From Phoronis ovalis (lineage: Eukaryota; Phoronida; Phoronidae), in contig JAOXYB010017686.1 of the NCBI GenBank assembly GCA_028565635.1, forward strand, positions 1 through 18,620: 18,620 nt of DNA. The letters run 5' to 3'. Positions 10,401 to 15,900 of the stretch are shown piece after piece (the first letter of the stretch is position 1; each line of letters opens with the position of its first letter). A program made the position numbers and the translations under genes. The notes beneath the pieces were generated by a model that had not been told where the DNA came from, ran no database searches, and was given only the letters and a program-made list of their open reading frames with translations.

Positions 10401-13400
10401 ACTTGGATACTTTTCGACTCATTGTTGCCTAAAGTAATGATAAATTACAATTTTTTCTACTGACTGTGTAACTTATATTTAGTCATATTTAAATACTAAT
10501 AAAATAAGTATATTTCTATTTTCATTACTAAAAATTGTTTTGGTGATTCTGTTATGAATGTTAGAACTATAAACTGACAGTATTAACATGCTATGGAAAT
10601 GTCATTATCTAATAATGTAAACTTGCAAATTCTATTTTTGGTATTTTGCATGGTTACAGCATACTACCACCAAGATATCTCAACTGTTAGTTGTGGTTAC
10701 TTTGTTTTTCAGATAAATGCTAATGAGCATACTCCATGTGACATTTGCATACATTTTAAACTACCATGGGACCAAATATCAGAAACACTTCATCCACTAC
10801 CTCTTGAGTCATGTGCAATGTTTATGGTTGAAATAACTGCCAAATGGGTTCTCAATGCTGTTTCTACTGGTGCTCATATTTTAAAAGGAAAAGTTTTCAG
10901 AAACACTATGATAGATGTTAAAGTAAGGTAAGTAAATAATAAATATCCAGCAAATGGGCTTGTCACTTGTTTTCACATTTAACATAGTTTAAATCCACTG
11001 GTAATAGACTATTTGCATGCACTTGGTGGAGCCACCAGTCAGCCCAAACGATCCCAGCATGTCACATTCTGTGAATGAACAATGACGTAGTTCTGCGTGC
11101 GCTCACGCGATTCATTCACAAAACGCATCCTTCGCATGCTAAGCCAAAATCAAAAAAAAATCCTATGTTCTGTGATCTAAGAAATACCCTCCTTTGTGTG
11201 AGTATATCAATATATCAACAACTATTCATTAATATTTTTTTATTTTGTTAAATTTTCTAAAGTCTGATTTAAAAAAAGCAAGTTTTGTGTATAAATAAGG
11301 ATGCCGGTATTGAAAGGGTCTGACTGTAGCGCCCTCAAGTGCAAGCAAATATTACATAACACTAGAATGCAGAAGCAGATAGGCGATGTCACATGTTGCA
11401 TCATATCTTATATTACAGTTCTTTCTAAAGTCTATAAATTTGAACTGCTTTGTCAATAAATACACTTTTATTAATAATTATGTGATTGTTAAACAAATTG
11501 ATATTTCAATGCTCTGAAAGTCATGCGTGAACAACAGACCACACTGATTAAATATAGGCCTTCAGTTTCATGCTAGTTTCTGATAATATGTTCCATATAA
11601 GAAACTAACACGGAACTGAAGATCTGTAGTTAACACAGGGTGAGTTATCCCACTTATATTACATTTTCTGTCAGTTCCACTCTTGGGTATTAGTAGTCCT
11701 GGCTTGATGACCTTACTACCGTAGGATCATGGCCCAGATAGTGTTAAAACTAGTAGAAGTTGGCCTCTTGCAAAAACACTCACCGTATGTCGAAAAATTC
11801 AATAATAGTGTCAAATCAAAATTGTTGTCTTGTTTATCTCTGATACCCGTTCTTGTGTTATCTGTCACTTGAAGCTTGATTAATACTCCTCAAGGTGACT
11901 TTTAGCCAAATAAAGTCTGCAAAATGGAAATTTCCTGCTGGTCTGAGTGGTAATGGATTTGTATGCTAAAAGTCACTTTGAGACGTATTAATCAAGCTTC
12001 AAGTGGTAGATAACACAAGGAGTGTCAGAGACAACAAGACATAGTAGGGTCATAAAGCTAGGACTAGGGGATTAGTACCTATGCATTTTTCATTGGGTGT
12101 AATGTTTGTAGTGTCATGGCTCTTACAAGTTTAATTTTTTATTTCAGCAATAACAAACTGTACCACAGAGCTATGACAATAATTCAGGTTAGTCAAAAAA
12201 GAATGCAGTGATGCATTGTTACAAGCAAACAGTGTGATTAGATAAATGTAGATTTATTGAAGTGGTTTTTAAAACACCTAGTGTTAGATCATTCATTTAT
12301 GATTACAGAATAGTAAATAATGTTTTAATTTGGTCTTCTTTTTATTTTGCCGGAGTGTTAAAGTTGCTTTTAGGGCATCTTTGTTCTTGATCATGTATTT
12401 TCTGCATGCAATAAATTTTAGCTATAAATATGTAATGTTATGTAATTTTTAATTTTACCATATTGACACAATCATACTTGTTTCCACTTTTAAATAACAT
12501 AAAATGTTATCCATAAAATTTTCTCAGACAATTTTATATATCCACCAATAAATACTTTTCTCCAGGCAACATAGTAGGAAAACAACCCTTTACAAAAATA
12601 ATCCAATTCATCCCAATAAAATAATATTCAGGTATTGTTTTCTTTTTGCTCTAGATTGTCGTGACTCAGAAAACTGCTGTCATCAGGGTGTTCAAGGAGA
12701 ACAGGCAAAACTTGTTCACATATAAAAAATAACAAATGAATATATTATTGCCATTGGCATTGTTTTGGGGTGCCGGGTTTTCTATTGGTTACTTTCAGCT
12801 AGTTGTTTATTACTGAGATTTAATCTTCATTTTGTAGAAATATTCTGGCTGTTCCATGGATGAAGTCAAATCTTGTTTATTGCATTCCATATATGACAAA
12901 GATGATCTGCTTGATTCTCATGACAGCAGGACAATAAGTCAACACATTGAAGTCGCCACTGTGAAACATAAGGTAATTGAAAATTTAAATTTGACTATTT
13001 TAAAACATCTTGGTTTTCTCTTTATGCCCTCTTGCCATAATGAATACAGACCTCCTTTCTTGGTATGTTTATAGCCAGAAAGACAAAGGATTGCTTGGAC
13101 AATATGAAGATAGATGTTATTTTATAATGCCTGAGAAGCAGGTGAAACCGAATATTTTTGCATTCGTCAAGTTGTTTTTGCCCATATCTTGAAATTTTAT
13201 TACATAGAGGTATTGTTACAATTCAGTACTTGGGTAAATAGTCAACATACAGATCAAGTTTCATTTAGAGGTGCATCATGGCCTATTGGTGACCATGAGA
13301 GATTGTTTCAAGTTAGAAGATAAATAGTGGTCAAAATACAGGTGAAATTTCATTTTGACCTTGATCATTTCCAATGTGACCAGTTGGAGCCATGTTTGTT

Positions 13401-14862
13401 CTCAAGATAAGCTGTTTTGTCCATGTCTTGAAAACTGTGATAAATAGAAAACTAAGGGAGATTGTTTCAAGTTGCAAAGTAAAAAAAAGAGACTGTCTAG
13501 TAAGTAAAAGTATGAATCAAATTTGATTTTAACCTGCATCACTCCACATATGGCCTATTGTTTTAAAGTTTTGTGATGGATTTCTGTCTGCAATGCAGAC
13601 CTTTTGTTTTATCAAATAATCTTGCTAATCCCATCTTTGGGTGAACCATGATTCAACAGAAACCTTGCCTTACTGCCTTGTTACATGGATGCAAGATATG
13701 CTTACAAAAAAACCCAGACATTTCAGTTCTAACCTGCCAGTTGAAATTAATCAGCCATTTACCGTGAACTCAGGAGATGAGTAACCACCATGTTGTCCCA
13801 CAAAAGGTCTATTAAACCTTGGGTTGTTCCTCCAACCATGTTAACAGGCTTTCTACCAATTGCATATAAAAATCACTATAATAATTTCATATTTTTACTT
13901 TCTGCATTTCACGCTATGATCCTTCCTCACATCGTGTTATATAGTATACTAAATAAGATGATAGTATTAATAAGTGTGTGGTGTTATGGAATGCTTCATT
14001 TCATACAGTGTAATGTCAGTATGTTACTCACCATTGTGGGTAGCCTGTGTCTTGTCTGTGGGTAGCCTGTGTCTTGTCTTTGGCTAAAATTTAACTGAAA
14101 ATCTGCAAAGTTGAATAGCTGAGAATTCAAACTCGGCCCGGGGAGCACTCTCAGAGCCCAGGGTCCAAACCCTGACCCTGAAATATCCCCGGAATTGACA
14201 AAATACCTGCCCTGAAATGTTAGTCAAAAATCGGCTCCGTGCTGCCAGAAAAAATTGACAAAAAAAAAACTATACGCCCAACTATACACCCAAATAAGGC
14301 TAACGCTTAAAATATTTAACTTCCGGATATAATGCTGAGCTAATTCCCAGATGCCGTAAAAACTATAATCGGAAGTATAATGAATTATTCGACGGAACGT
14401 CTCCTTTAAATGCTGTGGACGATCATGCGAAATGCGTGACAGTTGGCAACTATGGCACTCTAAAATATCTTAAAAAACCCACCCTGAAATATTCCCTTGA
14501 CATCAAGTACCCACCCTGAAATATCCCAGAAGTGAAAATGACCCACCCTGAAATATCCTGTTAGCCCAAAAAAAGCAACCCTGAAGGGCGGCACATGTAT
14601 ATGTAGACTGATATAGGAAGTGCTCGGAAACTCGGCATAGTTACATGTGTTTGAAATAAGGCAGATCTTTAGACAAACAAGTCAAGAGTAGATTTGATGC
14701 TGACATTCTGTGTTTGATTGGCTGTTATTCCAGGTAGTTCCAATTGCACTGATGATAGCTATCGAAAAATGCACTGTGAAACAAGCCAAAGAAGCTCTTG
14801 GGCAGTACAAAGTTGTTCGTTCAGCAATACTAGCAACAATCAATCAACAAGTTGTTGCTTAG
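1391..14862 (+). CDS. GCKR: GCKR-like glucokinase regulatory protein gene, 15 exons, 5' end missing
   Basis: In vertebrates GKRP is a hepatic nuclear protein that binds and inhibits glucokinase; fructose 6-phosphate strengthens and fructose 1-phosphate relieves the binding. It belongs to the same double-SIS family as bacterial MurQ (MurNAc-6-phosphate etherase). Joined exons: 1391-1452, 2596-2733, 3749-3822, 4304-4370, 5212-5360, 5879-5919, 7294-7358, 7744-7844, 8368-8567, 9141-9302, 10033-10118, 10713-10927, 12148-12187, 12838-12972, 14734-14862. They give 554 residues in one open frame, with all split codons restored across GT-AG junctions. SIS-1 carries SGCGTSGR (residues 54-61), AGGDK (88-92), GITCGFSAPFVAGQ (126-139) and GSSRMKCGSATK (205-216). 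SIS-2 lies at about 260-440, with TAKWVLNAVSTGAHILKGK (424-442) leading into the lid. Length matches human GKRP (625 aa) less about 47 N-terminal residues and a shorter C-tail. Family assignment is firm; inhibition of glucokinase is inferred only. Confidence 0.93.
1661..1710. repeat. 21-bp direct repeat, two copies
   Basis: TTTGTGATTCTCTGATTGGA plus C (1661-1681) recurs at 1690-1710 with one change (G in place of T at the fifth base), at a 29-bp period. A partial GATTCAGAG follows. It is a local duplication inside the intron. Confidence 0.85.
1830..1941. repeat. 112-bp inverted-repeat element with CTGATGA/GAAA motif on minus strand
   Basis: TTTTGTAATACGAAAGCTTT (1830-1849) is opposed by the reverse complement of the segment 1922-1941 (TTTTATAATGTGAAAGCTTT), 17 of 20 identical. 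On the minus strand the inside reads GGACTGATGAAGGTCTTGAG, then GAGACAAGAAGGAAAGCTTT. CTGATGAAGG..GAAAGC words are common at the ends of invertebrate retroelements, from general recollection. The element type is not proven. Confidence 0.5.
2596..2733 (+). CDS. GCKR: GCKR-like exon b: start of SIS-1, phosphate loop
   Basis: The acceptor is tatatttcag and the donor gtaagt. There are 46 whole codons (residues 22-67), phase 0 at both ends. The exon begins NVFSKEIL and ends with the signature loop SGCGTSGRLAFLTA. The GTSGR turn is the sugar-phosphate-contacting loop shared by GKRP and MurQ; the human equivalent is SGGGTSGRMAFL. This is the single most diagnostic exon in the window. Confidence 0.96.
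3070..3108. repeat. perfect 39-bp palindrome
   Basis: CTAGGATATATAAAACTCT (3070-3088) is followed by a single central T and its exact reverse complement AGAGTTTTATATATCCTAG (3090-3108). With 19-bp arms and a 1-base spacer the strand could extrude as a cruciform. The flanks do not extend the pairing. Confidence 0.97.
3185..3570. mobile_element. old nonautonomous DNA transposon (MITE), copy 1
   Basis: It begins CAGTCTGAATAAATC and runs to TAATTCTGATCAGACTA. The terminal ~47 bases are imperfect inverted repeats sharing GTGTTCC and CATCTAAC. The interior is clearly related to the element at 6709-7113: shared words include CTGACCAATCA, AACAACAGTGGA/AACAATAGTGGA, TGATTGGTCAAA and TATTTATTCACTCTTGTTAA, in the same order and spacing. 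No protein is encoded. A target duplication is no longer recognisable, so this is the older copy. Confidence 0.8.
3576..3651. repeat. inverted repeat beside MITE copy 1
   Basis: AGTTATATGGTAGTC (3576-3590) is opposed by GACTGCTAACCATATAACT (3633-3651), pairing across all but a 4-base bulge, with a 42-base loop. It starts five bases after the end of MITE copy 1 and may be a separate small fold-back or a piece of a larger insertion. Confidence 0.75.
3749..3822 (+). CDS. GCKR: GCKR-like exon c: AGGD motif
   Basis: The acceptor is gaattacag and the donor gtaaga. The exon has 24 codons plus AA of a split Lys codon (residues 68-92). It starts RSFN (human VSFN) and ends YHYIVAGGDK, matching human YLIAGGDR. 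The segment between is charged and not conserved (SKLEAEGRAS), consistent with the surface loop seen in the family. Confidence 0.94.
3823..4303 (+). other. intron between exons c and d
   Basis: A 481-base intron, phase 2. It contains no repeat or coding signal that I can see. A cryptic AG at 4256-4257 is excluded because reading from it in phase meets a stop before exon d. Confidence 0.85.
4304..4370 (+). CDS. GCKR: GCKR-like exon d: EDD segment of SIS-1
   Basis: The acceptor is gaattattttag and the donor gtaatt. The exon completes the split Lys and reads ALFTSQEAPEDDPTLGMEEL then KK (residues 93-114). An upstream AG at 4256-4257 would add codons that run into an in-frame TAG just before 4304, so 4304 is the correct start. 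The human match is GTEDSALHGIEELKK. The EDD here resembles the EGAEDD of MurQ more closely than the human EDS does. Confidence 0.92.
4371..5211 (+). other. intron between exons d and e
   Basis: An 841-base intron, phase 0. Its only distinct feature is a perfect 26-bp tandem duplication at 4771-4822. The rest is A+T-rich and unremarkable. Confidence 0.85.
4771..4822. repeat. perfect 26-bp tandem duplication
   Basis: The unit begins TTAAATAACTCTTTAAGGCT and ends TGCATA; the two copies, 4771-4796 and 4797-4822, are identical and adjoin directly. It appears to be a recent local duplication. Confidence 0.97.
5212..5360 (+). CDS. GCKR: GCKR-like exon e: SIS-1 core
   Basis: The acceptor is ttgttctgcag and the donor gtgaat. 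It holds 49 codons plus AG of a split Arg (residues 115-164). The strand KRKILYVGI is followed by TCGFSAPFVAGQ, equal to human SVGLSAPFVAGQ, then VFTPVLLGFNELNQAR, equal to human VFLPVLVGFNPVSMAR. The Ser of the human GIS motif is Thr here, a conservative change in a loop near the ligand. Confidence 0.96.
5361..5878 (+). other. intron between exons e and f
   Basis: A 518-base intron, phase 2. It holds a short inverted pair (ACACTGCAG near 5731 and CTGCAGTGT near 5793). I see nothing else of note. Confidence 0.85.
5879..5919 (+). CDS. GCKR: GCKR-like microexon f
   Basis: This is a 41-base exon with acceptor tatattccag and donor gtatgc. It completes Arg164 and reads NTPIENWDRTFLE (residues 165-177), then gives G to a split Val. 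The human match is RNDPIEDWSSTFRQV. It is too short to be found as an open reading frame; its phases (1 base in, 1 base out) fit both neighbours exactly. Confidence 0.93.
6249..6465. repeat. wide inverted repeat, perfect 15-bp arms
   Basis: GTCAAAAACCCTTGC (6249-6263) and its exact complement GCAAGGGTTTTTGAC (6451-6465) are separated by 187 bases. Weaker pairing continues inward (GAAACTTTGCAT near 6279 against GCCGAGTTTC near 6426) and outward through A-rich/T-rich runs. It is probably the core of a decayed inverted-repeat element; ends and target duplication are not visible. Confidence 0.6.
6709..7113. mobile_element. nonautonomous DNA transposon (MITE), copy 2, 9-bp target duplication
   Basis: The 405-bp element starts CAGTCTGAATAAATTC and ends GATCTATTCAGACTG. 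Its ends are about 50-bp imperfect inverted repeats. ATAGACTAG lies immediately on both sides (6700-6708 and 7114-7122), a perfect 9-bp target-site duplication. The interior holds opposed CCAAT-type words (CTGACCAATCAGAT and TTGATTGGTCAAAG) and no coding frame. A 9-bp duplication is usual for Mutator-like transposons and possible for Merlin; hAT normally gives 8. The superfamily is therefore unresolved. Confidence 0.88.
7294..7358 (+). CDS. GCKR: GCKR-like exon g
   Basis: The acceptor is ctattttacag and the donor gtaaat. It completes Val178 and reads AQKLSKCTENNEGFVLNPIV then G (residues 179-199). FVLNPIVG matches human FVLNPAIG, which sits just before the conserved SSRMK turn. The helix part is variable, as in the family. 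Confidence 0.94.
7359..7743 (+). other. intron between exons g and h
   Basis: A 385-base intron, phase 0. I see no repeat, RNA or coding signal in it. Confidence 0.85.
7744..7844 (+). CDS. GCKR: GCKR-like exon h: SSRMK turn
   Basis: The acceptor is cttccatag and the donor gtaaga. It holds 33 codons plus GG of a split Gly (residues 200-233). It carries GSSRMKCGSATKIILETIF, the family's conserved SSRMKGGSATK turn with one Gly replaced by Cys (residue 211). This turn contributes Ser and Arg near the sugar phosphate in GKRP. Helix IFIQAHHKALSG closes SIS-1. Confidence 0.96.
7845..8367 (+). other. intron between exons h and i
   Basis: A 523-base intron, phase 2. It contains a 22-bp tandem duplication at 7893-7936 and nothing else I can identify. 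Confidence 0.85.
7893..7936. repeat. perfect 22-bp tandem duplication
   Basis: The unit ATAAACACAATGCAGTATTT plus GT occurs at 7893-7914 and again at 7915-7936 without change. Confidence 0.97.
8368..8567 (+). CDS. GCKR: GCKR-like exon i: linker and start of SIS-2
   Basis: The acceptor is ttgattcag and the donor gtaagt. The exon is 200 bases: 1 + 66 codons + 1 (residues 233-300). It contains a helical linker (SYQLVCDWLSQYVNKVADII) and the SIS-2 strand HIYYIGADSLGILGMIDASE, matching human HVYLVGWQTLGIIAIMDGVE, then CPPTFGA (human CIHTFGA). The Met at 8384 is internal and not a start. Confidence 0.95.
8568..9140 (+). other. intron between exons i and j
   Basis: A 573-base intron, phase 1, containing the palindromic repeat copy at 8864-9028. 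Confidence 0.85.
8864..9028. mobile_element. short palindromic element, copy A
   Basis: The left end TGCACTTGTTGGAGG is opposed by the right end CCTCACCTAGTGCATG, and the interior has opposed TGAATGAAC and GCGTTCACAAAAC words, so the whole element is roughly palindromic. A diverged relative lies at 11013-11140 (shared CCAGCATG, TGTGAATGAACAA, TTCACAAAAC, GCATGC in order). No target duplication is clear. It is probably a MITE. Confidence 0.65.
9141..9302 (+). CDS. GCKR: GCKR-like exon j: SIS-2
   Basis: The acceptor is ttcttttacag and the donor gtaggt. It holds 2 + 53 codons + 1 (residues 300-354). DDIRGFLHKGYEVFGNKEGD matches human DVRGFLIGDHSDMFNQKAEL. FQLSIDDFITYIKPMLTCND then LVIFL matches human FTFSQEDFLTSILPSL...TVVFIF. 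The open frame continues beyond the donor to 9436, but that part has no family similarity and is intron. Confidence 0.94.
9303..10032 (+). other. intron between exons j and k
   Basis: A 730-base intron, phase 1. It carries a probable LINE remnant on the minus strand at about 9630-9890. The rest shows no structure. Confidence 0.85.
9730..9810 (-). pseudogene. probable LINE reverse-transcriptase C-terminal remnant
   Basis: Read on the minus strand from 9810 to 9730 the frame gives IRSNSLIKSFIQFTSRLWND then MPHEIN and a stop. The RLWND.P..I pattern after a SF..F stretch is typical of the C-terminal end of reverse transcriptases in CR1/L2/jockey-like LINEs. Just upstream (9815-9865, another frame) the minus strand reads NVQLEDLAPTYRTVYVANQ, which suggests the remnant extends further across a frameshift. 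It is short, broken and inactive. It rests on motif recognition only. Confidence 0.42.
10033..10118 (+). CDS. GCKR: GCKR-like exon k: SIS-2, divergent
   Basis: The acceptor is tgtattttcag and the donor gtaagt. It completes Gly354 and reads EAVPNFKNLVSSPAKKVVLQ then FEKKSGVL (residues 355-382). Family similarity is low, but the position, the phases and a helix-strand pattern fit the SIS-2 segment after the VFIF strand in human GKRP. It is supported mainly by consistent splicing. Confidence 0.85.
10119..10712 (+). other. intron between exons k and l
   Basis: A 594-base intron, phase 0, very A+T-rich. At 10357-10369 it has CAGTCTGAATAAA, the same word that begins both MITE copies, but no further resemblance follows. 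Confidence 0.8.
10713..10927 (+). CDS. GCKR: GCKR-like exon l: SIS-2 end and lid entry
   Basis: The acceptor is tgtttttcag and the donor gtaagt. It holds 71 codons plus AG of a split Ser (residues 383-454). The last third is unmistakable: TAKWVLNAVSTGAHILKGK against human STKWVLNTVSTGAHVLLGK, then NTMIDVKVS (human NHMLDLRIS). The first part (INANEHTPCDICIHFKLPWD) is divergent, and the segment to ITAKW is several residues longer than in human. In vertebrates, nearby SIS-2/lid surfaces contact glucokinase. Confidence 0.95.
11013..11140. mobile_element. short palindromic element, copy B (probably truncated)
   Basis: It begins TTGCATGCACTTGGTGGAG, matching the left end of copy A and the complement of copy A's right end. 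It shares CCCAGCATGTCA, TGTGAATGAACAATGA, ATTCATTCACAAAACGC and GCATGC with copy A in the same order. The right end after 11140 lacks the matching terminal repeat, so this copy may be truncated. Confidence 0.6.
11696..12070. mobile_element. fold-back element with 53-bp inner arms
   Basis: Inner arms at 11852-11904 and 11967-12019 are inverted copies, with roughly nine in ten bases identical (shared core ACTTGAAGCTTGATTAATAC). Outer termini also pair: GTCCTGGCTTGATGACC near 11696 against the complement of GGTCATAAAGCTAGGAC (12049-12065). The left outer arm carries about 100 bases without a partner on the right. ATTAGTA occurs on both sides (11689-11695 and 12071-12077) and may be a target duplication. 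No coding frame is present. Confidence 0.82.
12148..12187 (+). CDS. GCKR: GCKR-like microexon m
   Basis: This is a 40-base exon with acceptor ttatttcag and donor gttagt. It completes Ser454 and reads NNKLYHRAMTIIQ (residues 455-467), matching human SNSKLFWRALAMLQ in the lid. The match and the phases on both sides make it secure despite its size. Confidence 0.93.
12188..12837 (+). other. intron between exons m and n
   Basis: A 650-base intron, phase 0, A+T-rich. I find no repeat or coding signal. Confidence 0.85.
12838..12972 (+). CDS. GCKR: GCKR-like exon n: lid domain
   Basis: The acceptor is cattttgtag and the donor gtaatt. It holds 45 whole codons (residues 468-512), phase 0 at both ends. 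It starts KYSGCSMDEVKSCLLHSIY (human RFSGQSKARCIESLLRAIH) and ends IEVATVKHK (human VQVAHEKEQ). It forms helices of the C-terminal lid over the ligand site. Confidence 0.94.
13165..13570. repeat. two diverged direct repeats of about 240-270 bp
   Basis: GTTGTTTTTGCCCATATCTT (13171) reappears as GCTGTTTTGTCCATGTCTT (13411). GAGATTGTTTCAAGTT occurs at 13300 and again at 13456. GCATC..TGGCCTATTG occurs at 13273-13288 and 13536-13560. The order is not strictly kept, so the block is probably an old tandem array or satellite-like interspersed repeat with indels. Confidence 0.5.
14036..14079. repeat. perfect 22-bp tandem duplication
   Basis: GTGGGTAGCCTGTGTCTTGT plus CT occurs at 14036-14057 and 14058-14079 without change. 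It lies about 60 bases before the transposon insertion. Confidence 0.97.
14138..14627. mobile_element. 490-bp nonautonomous element with 9-bp target duplication and internal ACCCTGAAATAT repeats
   Basis: AAACTCGGC lies directly on both sides (14129-14137 and 14628-14636), a perfect 9-bp duplication. The left end is CCGGGGAGCACTC and the complement of the right end is CCGAGCACTTCC, giving short imperfect terminal inverted repeats. Inside, ACCCTGAAATAT(T)CC occurs at 14175, 14481, 14513 and 14545, with degenerate versions near 14209 and 14578. It is more G+C-rich than the surrounding intron. No protein frame is seen. GGGGAG.ACT and GGCGGCACAT end words recall short transposons of several marine invertebrates, from general recollection only. 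Confidence 0.82.
14734..14862 (+). CDS. GCKR: GCKR-like terminal exon o with stop
   Basis: The acceptor is gctgttattccag. It holds 42 codons and the TAG stop (residues 513-554). VVPIALMIAIEKCTVKQAKE matches human VIPIALLSLLFRCSITEAQA, the last lid helices; then ALGQYKVVRSAILATINQQV ends in VVA. The roughly 20-residue polar tail of human GKRP is absent. Confidence 0.95.
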   Translation, partial: VVPIALMIAIEKCTVKQAKEALGQYKVVRSAILATINQQVVA

Positions 14863-15124
14863 GAGAGTTTATATAAAATTATGTTAATTGGATTAAATCT
14901 TAGTTATTATTTAATTTGCTTGAGTATAAGTAAATGTCCTTAATATGCAAATATTCCTGTAAAATCCTCAGTAAATGTAAGCAGTATATACGGCTGGAAT
15001 TCCAATGTTTTGTTGACATTTTTTTTTGTAAAGCTATACATGTATTTTTAATTAATTTAGATACTTAAATTGTGCAGGCAGTTGAGTTGCAATGTATTTA
15101 TACCAGAGATCAGTAATACTGTAG

Positions 15125-15130
15125 AATAAA
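15125..15130 (+). terminator. candidate polyadenylation signal AATAAA, proximal
   Basis: AATAAA lies 263 bases after the stop codon, followed within about 20 bases by T-rich sequence. It is one of three candidates; transcript data would decide between them. Confidence 0.4.
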
Positions 15131-15686
15131 TGTTCATTTGATGACATTTTAATTATATATCAAATGCAAAAATGTCCATAATGGGTTGCCTTTTTTGGCA
15201 AATTGTGCTATATTATGAGGTACCTTTTACGGCTTTATCATGGTATATTGTGGGTATTGTTTTGAGGCCTAGTCCAGAAATCTGTCAGAAAATGTACATT
15301 ATAGGTTTACTTTTTAGCATGAAGTAGTGCTGTGTACAATATCTCAAAAAAGAAATAATGGTATTTTGATTTTGGGATATTGTGTTGTTCGTATTTTTGG
15401 TGTACAATTGGTCCCACCCAAGAATTATCCGAAAGAACCTCCCAGGGATATAGTTTTTGGCCTGACATGTACAGGGAGATGGGGTGTGATCTTTCTCCAA
15501 TTTACATAAGTCTTTTGAGGTCGCATGATGATCAGGTGATCGCTTCTGGCCAGTAGTTCAGAAAGGAATGATGAAAGTCTTAATTGTGATTATATCTATT
15601 AAGTTGAATTATTATTTATGTTCAAAATATCTGCATATAAGTGCAAAATTTTAATTGTTTTAAAATTAATAACTAATGAAATTTAC

Positions 15687-15692
15687 AATAAA
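15687..15692 (+). terminator. candidate polyadenylation signal AATAAA, middle
   Basis: AATAAA is followed by a GT-rich stretch (TGTTTGTGCACATGCTGTAT) about 9 bases later, as expected for a cleavage-factor binding region. Confidence 0.45.
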
Positions 15693-15883
15693 TTTGAACT
15701 GTTTGTGCACATGCTGTATGTATTGAACTTTACTTTAAATTCATAAATTTGCAATTTTAATGTTACTGCAAAAAAAACATTACATAAAAAGCATACAATG
15801 CCAAACAGGATTCAACATGTACACATTGATGTATTTGTGTTTATACAGTTGTTGTGCTGTTATTGTTAATGCATATTTTTGGC

Positions 15884-15889
15884 AATAAA
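15884..15889 (+). terminator. candidate polyadenylation signal AATAAA, distal
   Basis: AATAAA is followed about 20-50 bases later by a T/GT-rich tract (GTTGCTTTGTCCGACTGTTT). By sequence context it looks at least as good as the middle candidate. Confidence 0.45.
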
Positions 15890-15900
15890 ATCCCTTCATA

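Larger units (their letters stand above)
10928..12147 (+). other. intron between exons l and m
   Basis: A 1220-base intron, phase 2. It contains the palindromic repeat copy B (11013-11140) and the fold-back element 11696-12070. 11150-11690 has no feature I can support. Confidence 0.85.
12973..14733 (+). other. intron between exons n and o
   Basis: At 1761 bases this is the largest intron, phase 0. It contains two diverged direct repeats (about 13165-13570), a 22-bp tandem duplication (14036-14079) and a transposon (14138-14627). Open frames at 13010-13192 and 13790-14065 have no recognisable product. Confidence 0.85.
14863..15900 (+). other. probable 3' untranslated region of the GCKR-like gene
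   Basis: This is non-coding, A+T-rich sequence after the TAG. A weak direct repeat at a 121-bp period is seen (AAAATGTCCATAATGGGTT at 15168, AAAATGTACATTATAGGTT at 15289). The overlapping frames 15285-15500 (minus) and 15327-15509 (plus) are opposite-strand shadows with no recognisable product. Confidence 0.55.

Noticed and set aside
13790-14065. 91-residue hydrophobic frame that could be a small membrane protein
   Set aside because: It lies within an intron, has no initiation or promoter context, and ends in a tandem duplication; its hydrophobicity is expected of T-rich DNA.
15285-15509. Two overlapping frames on opposite strands in the 3' region
   Set aside because: They are mirror shadows without family similarity or codon character.
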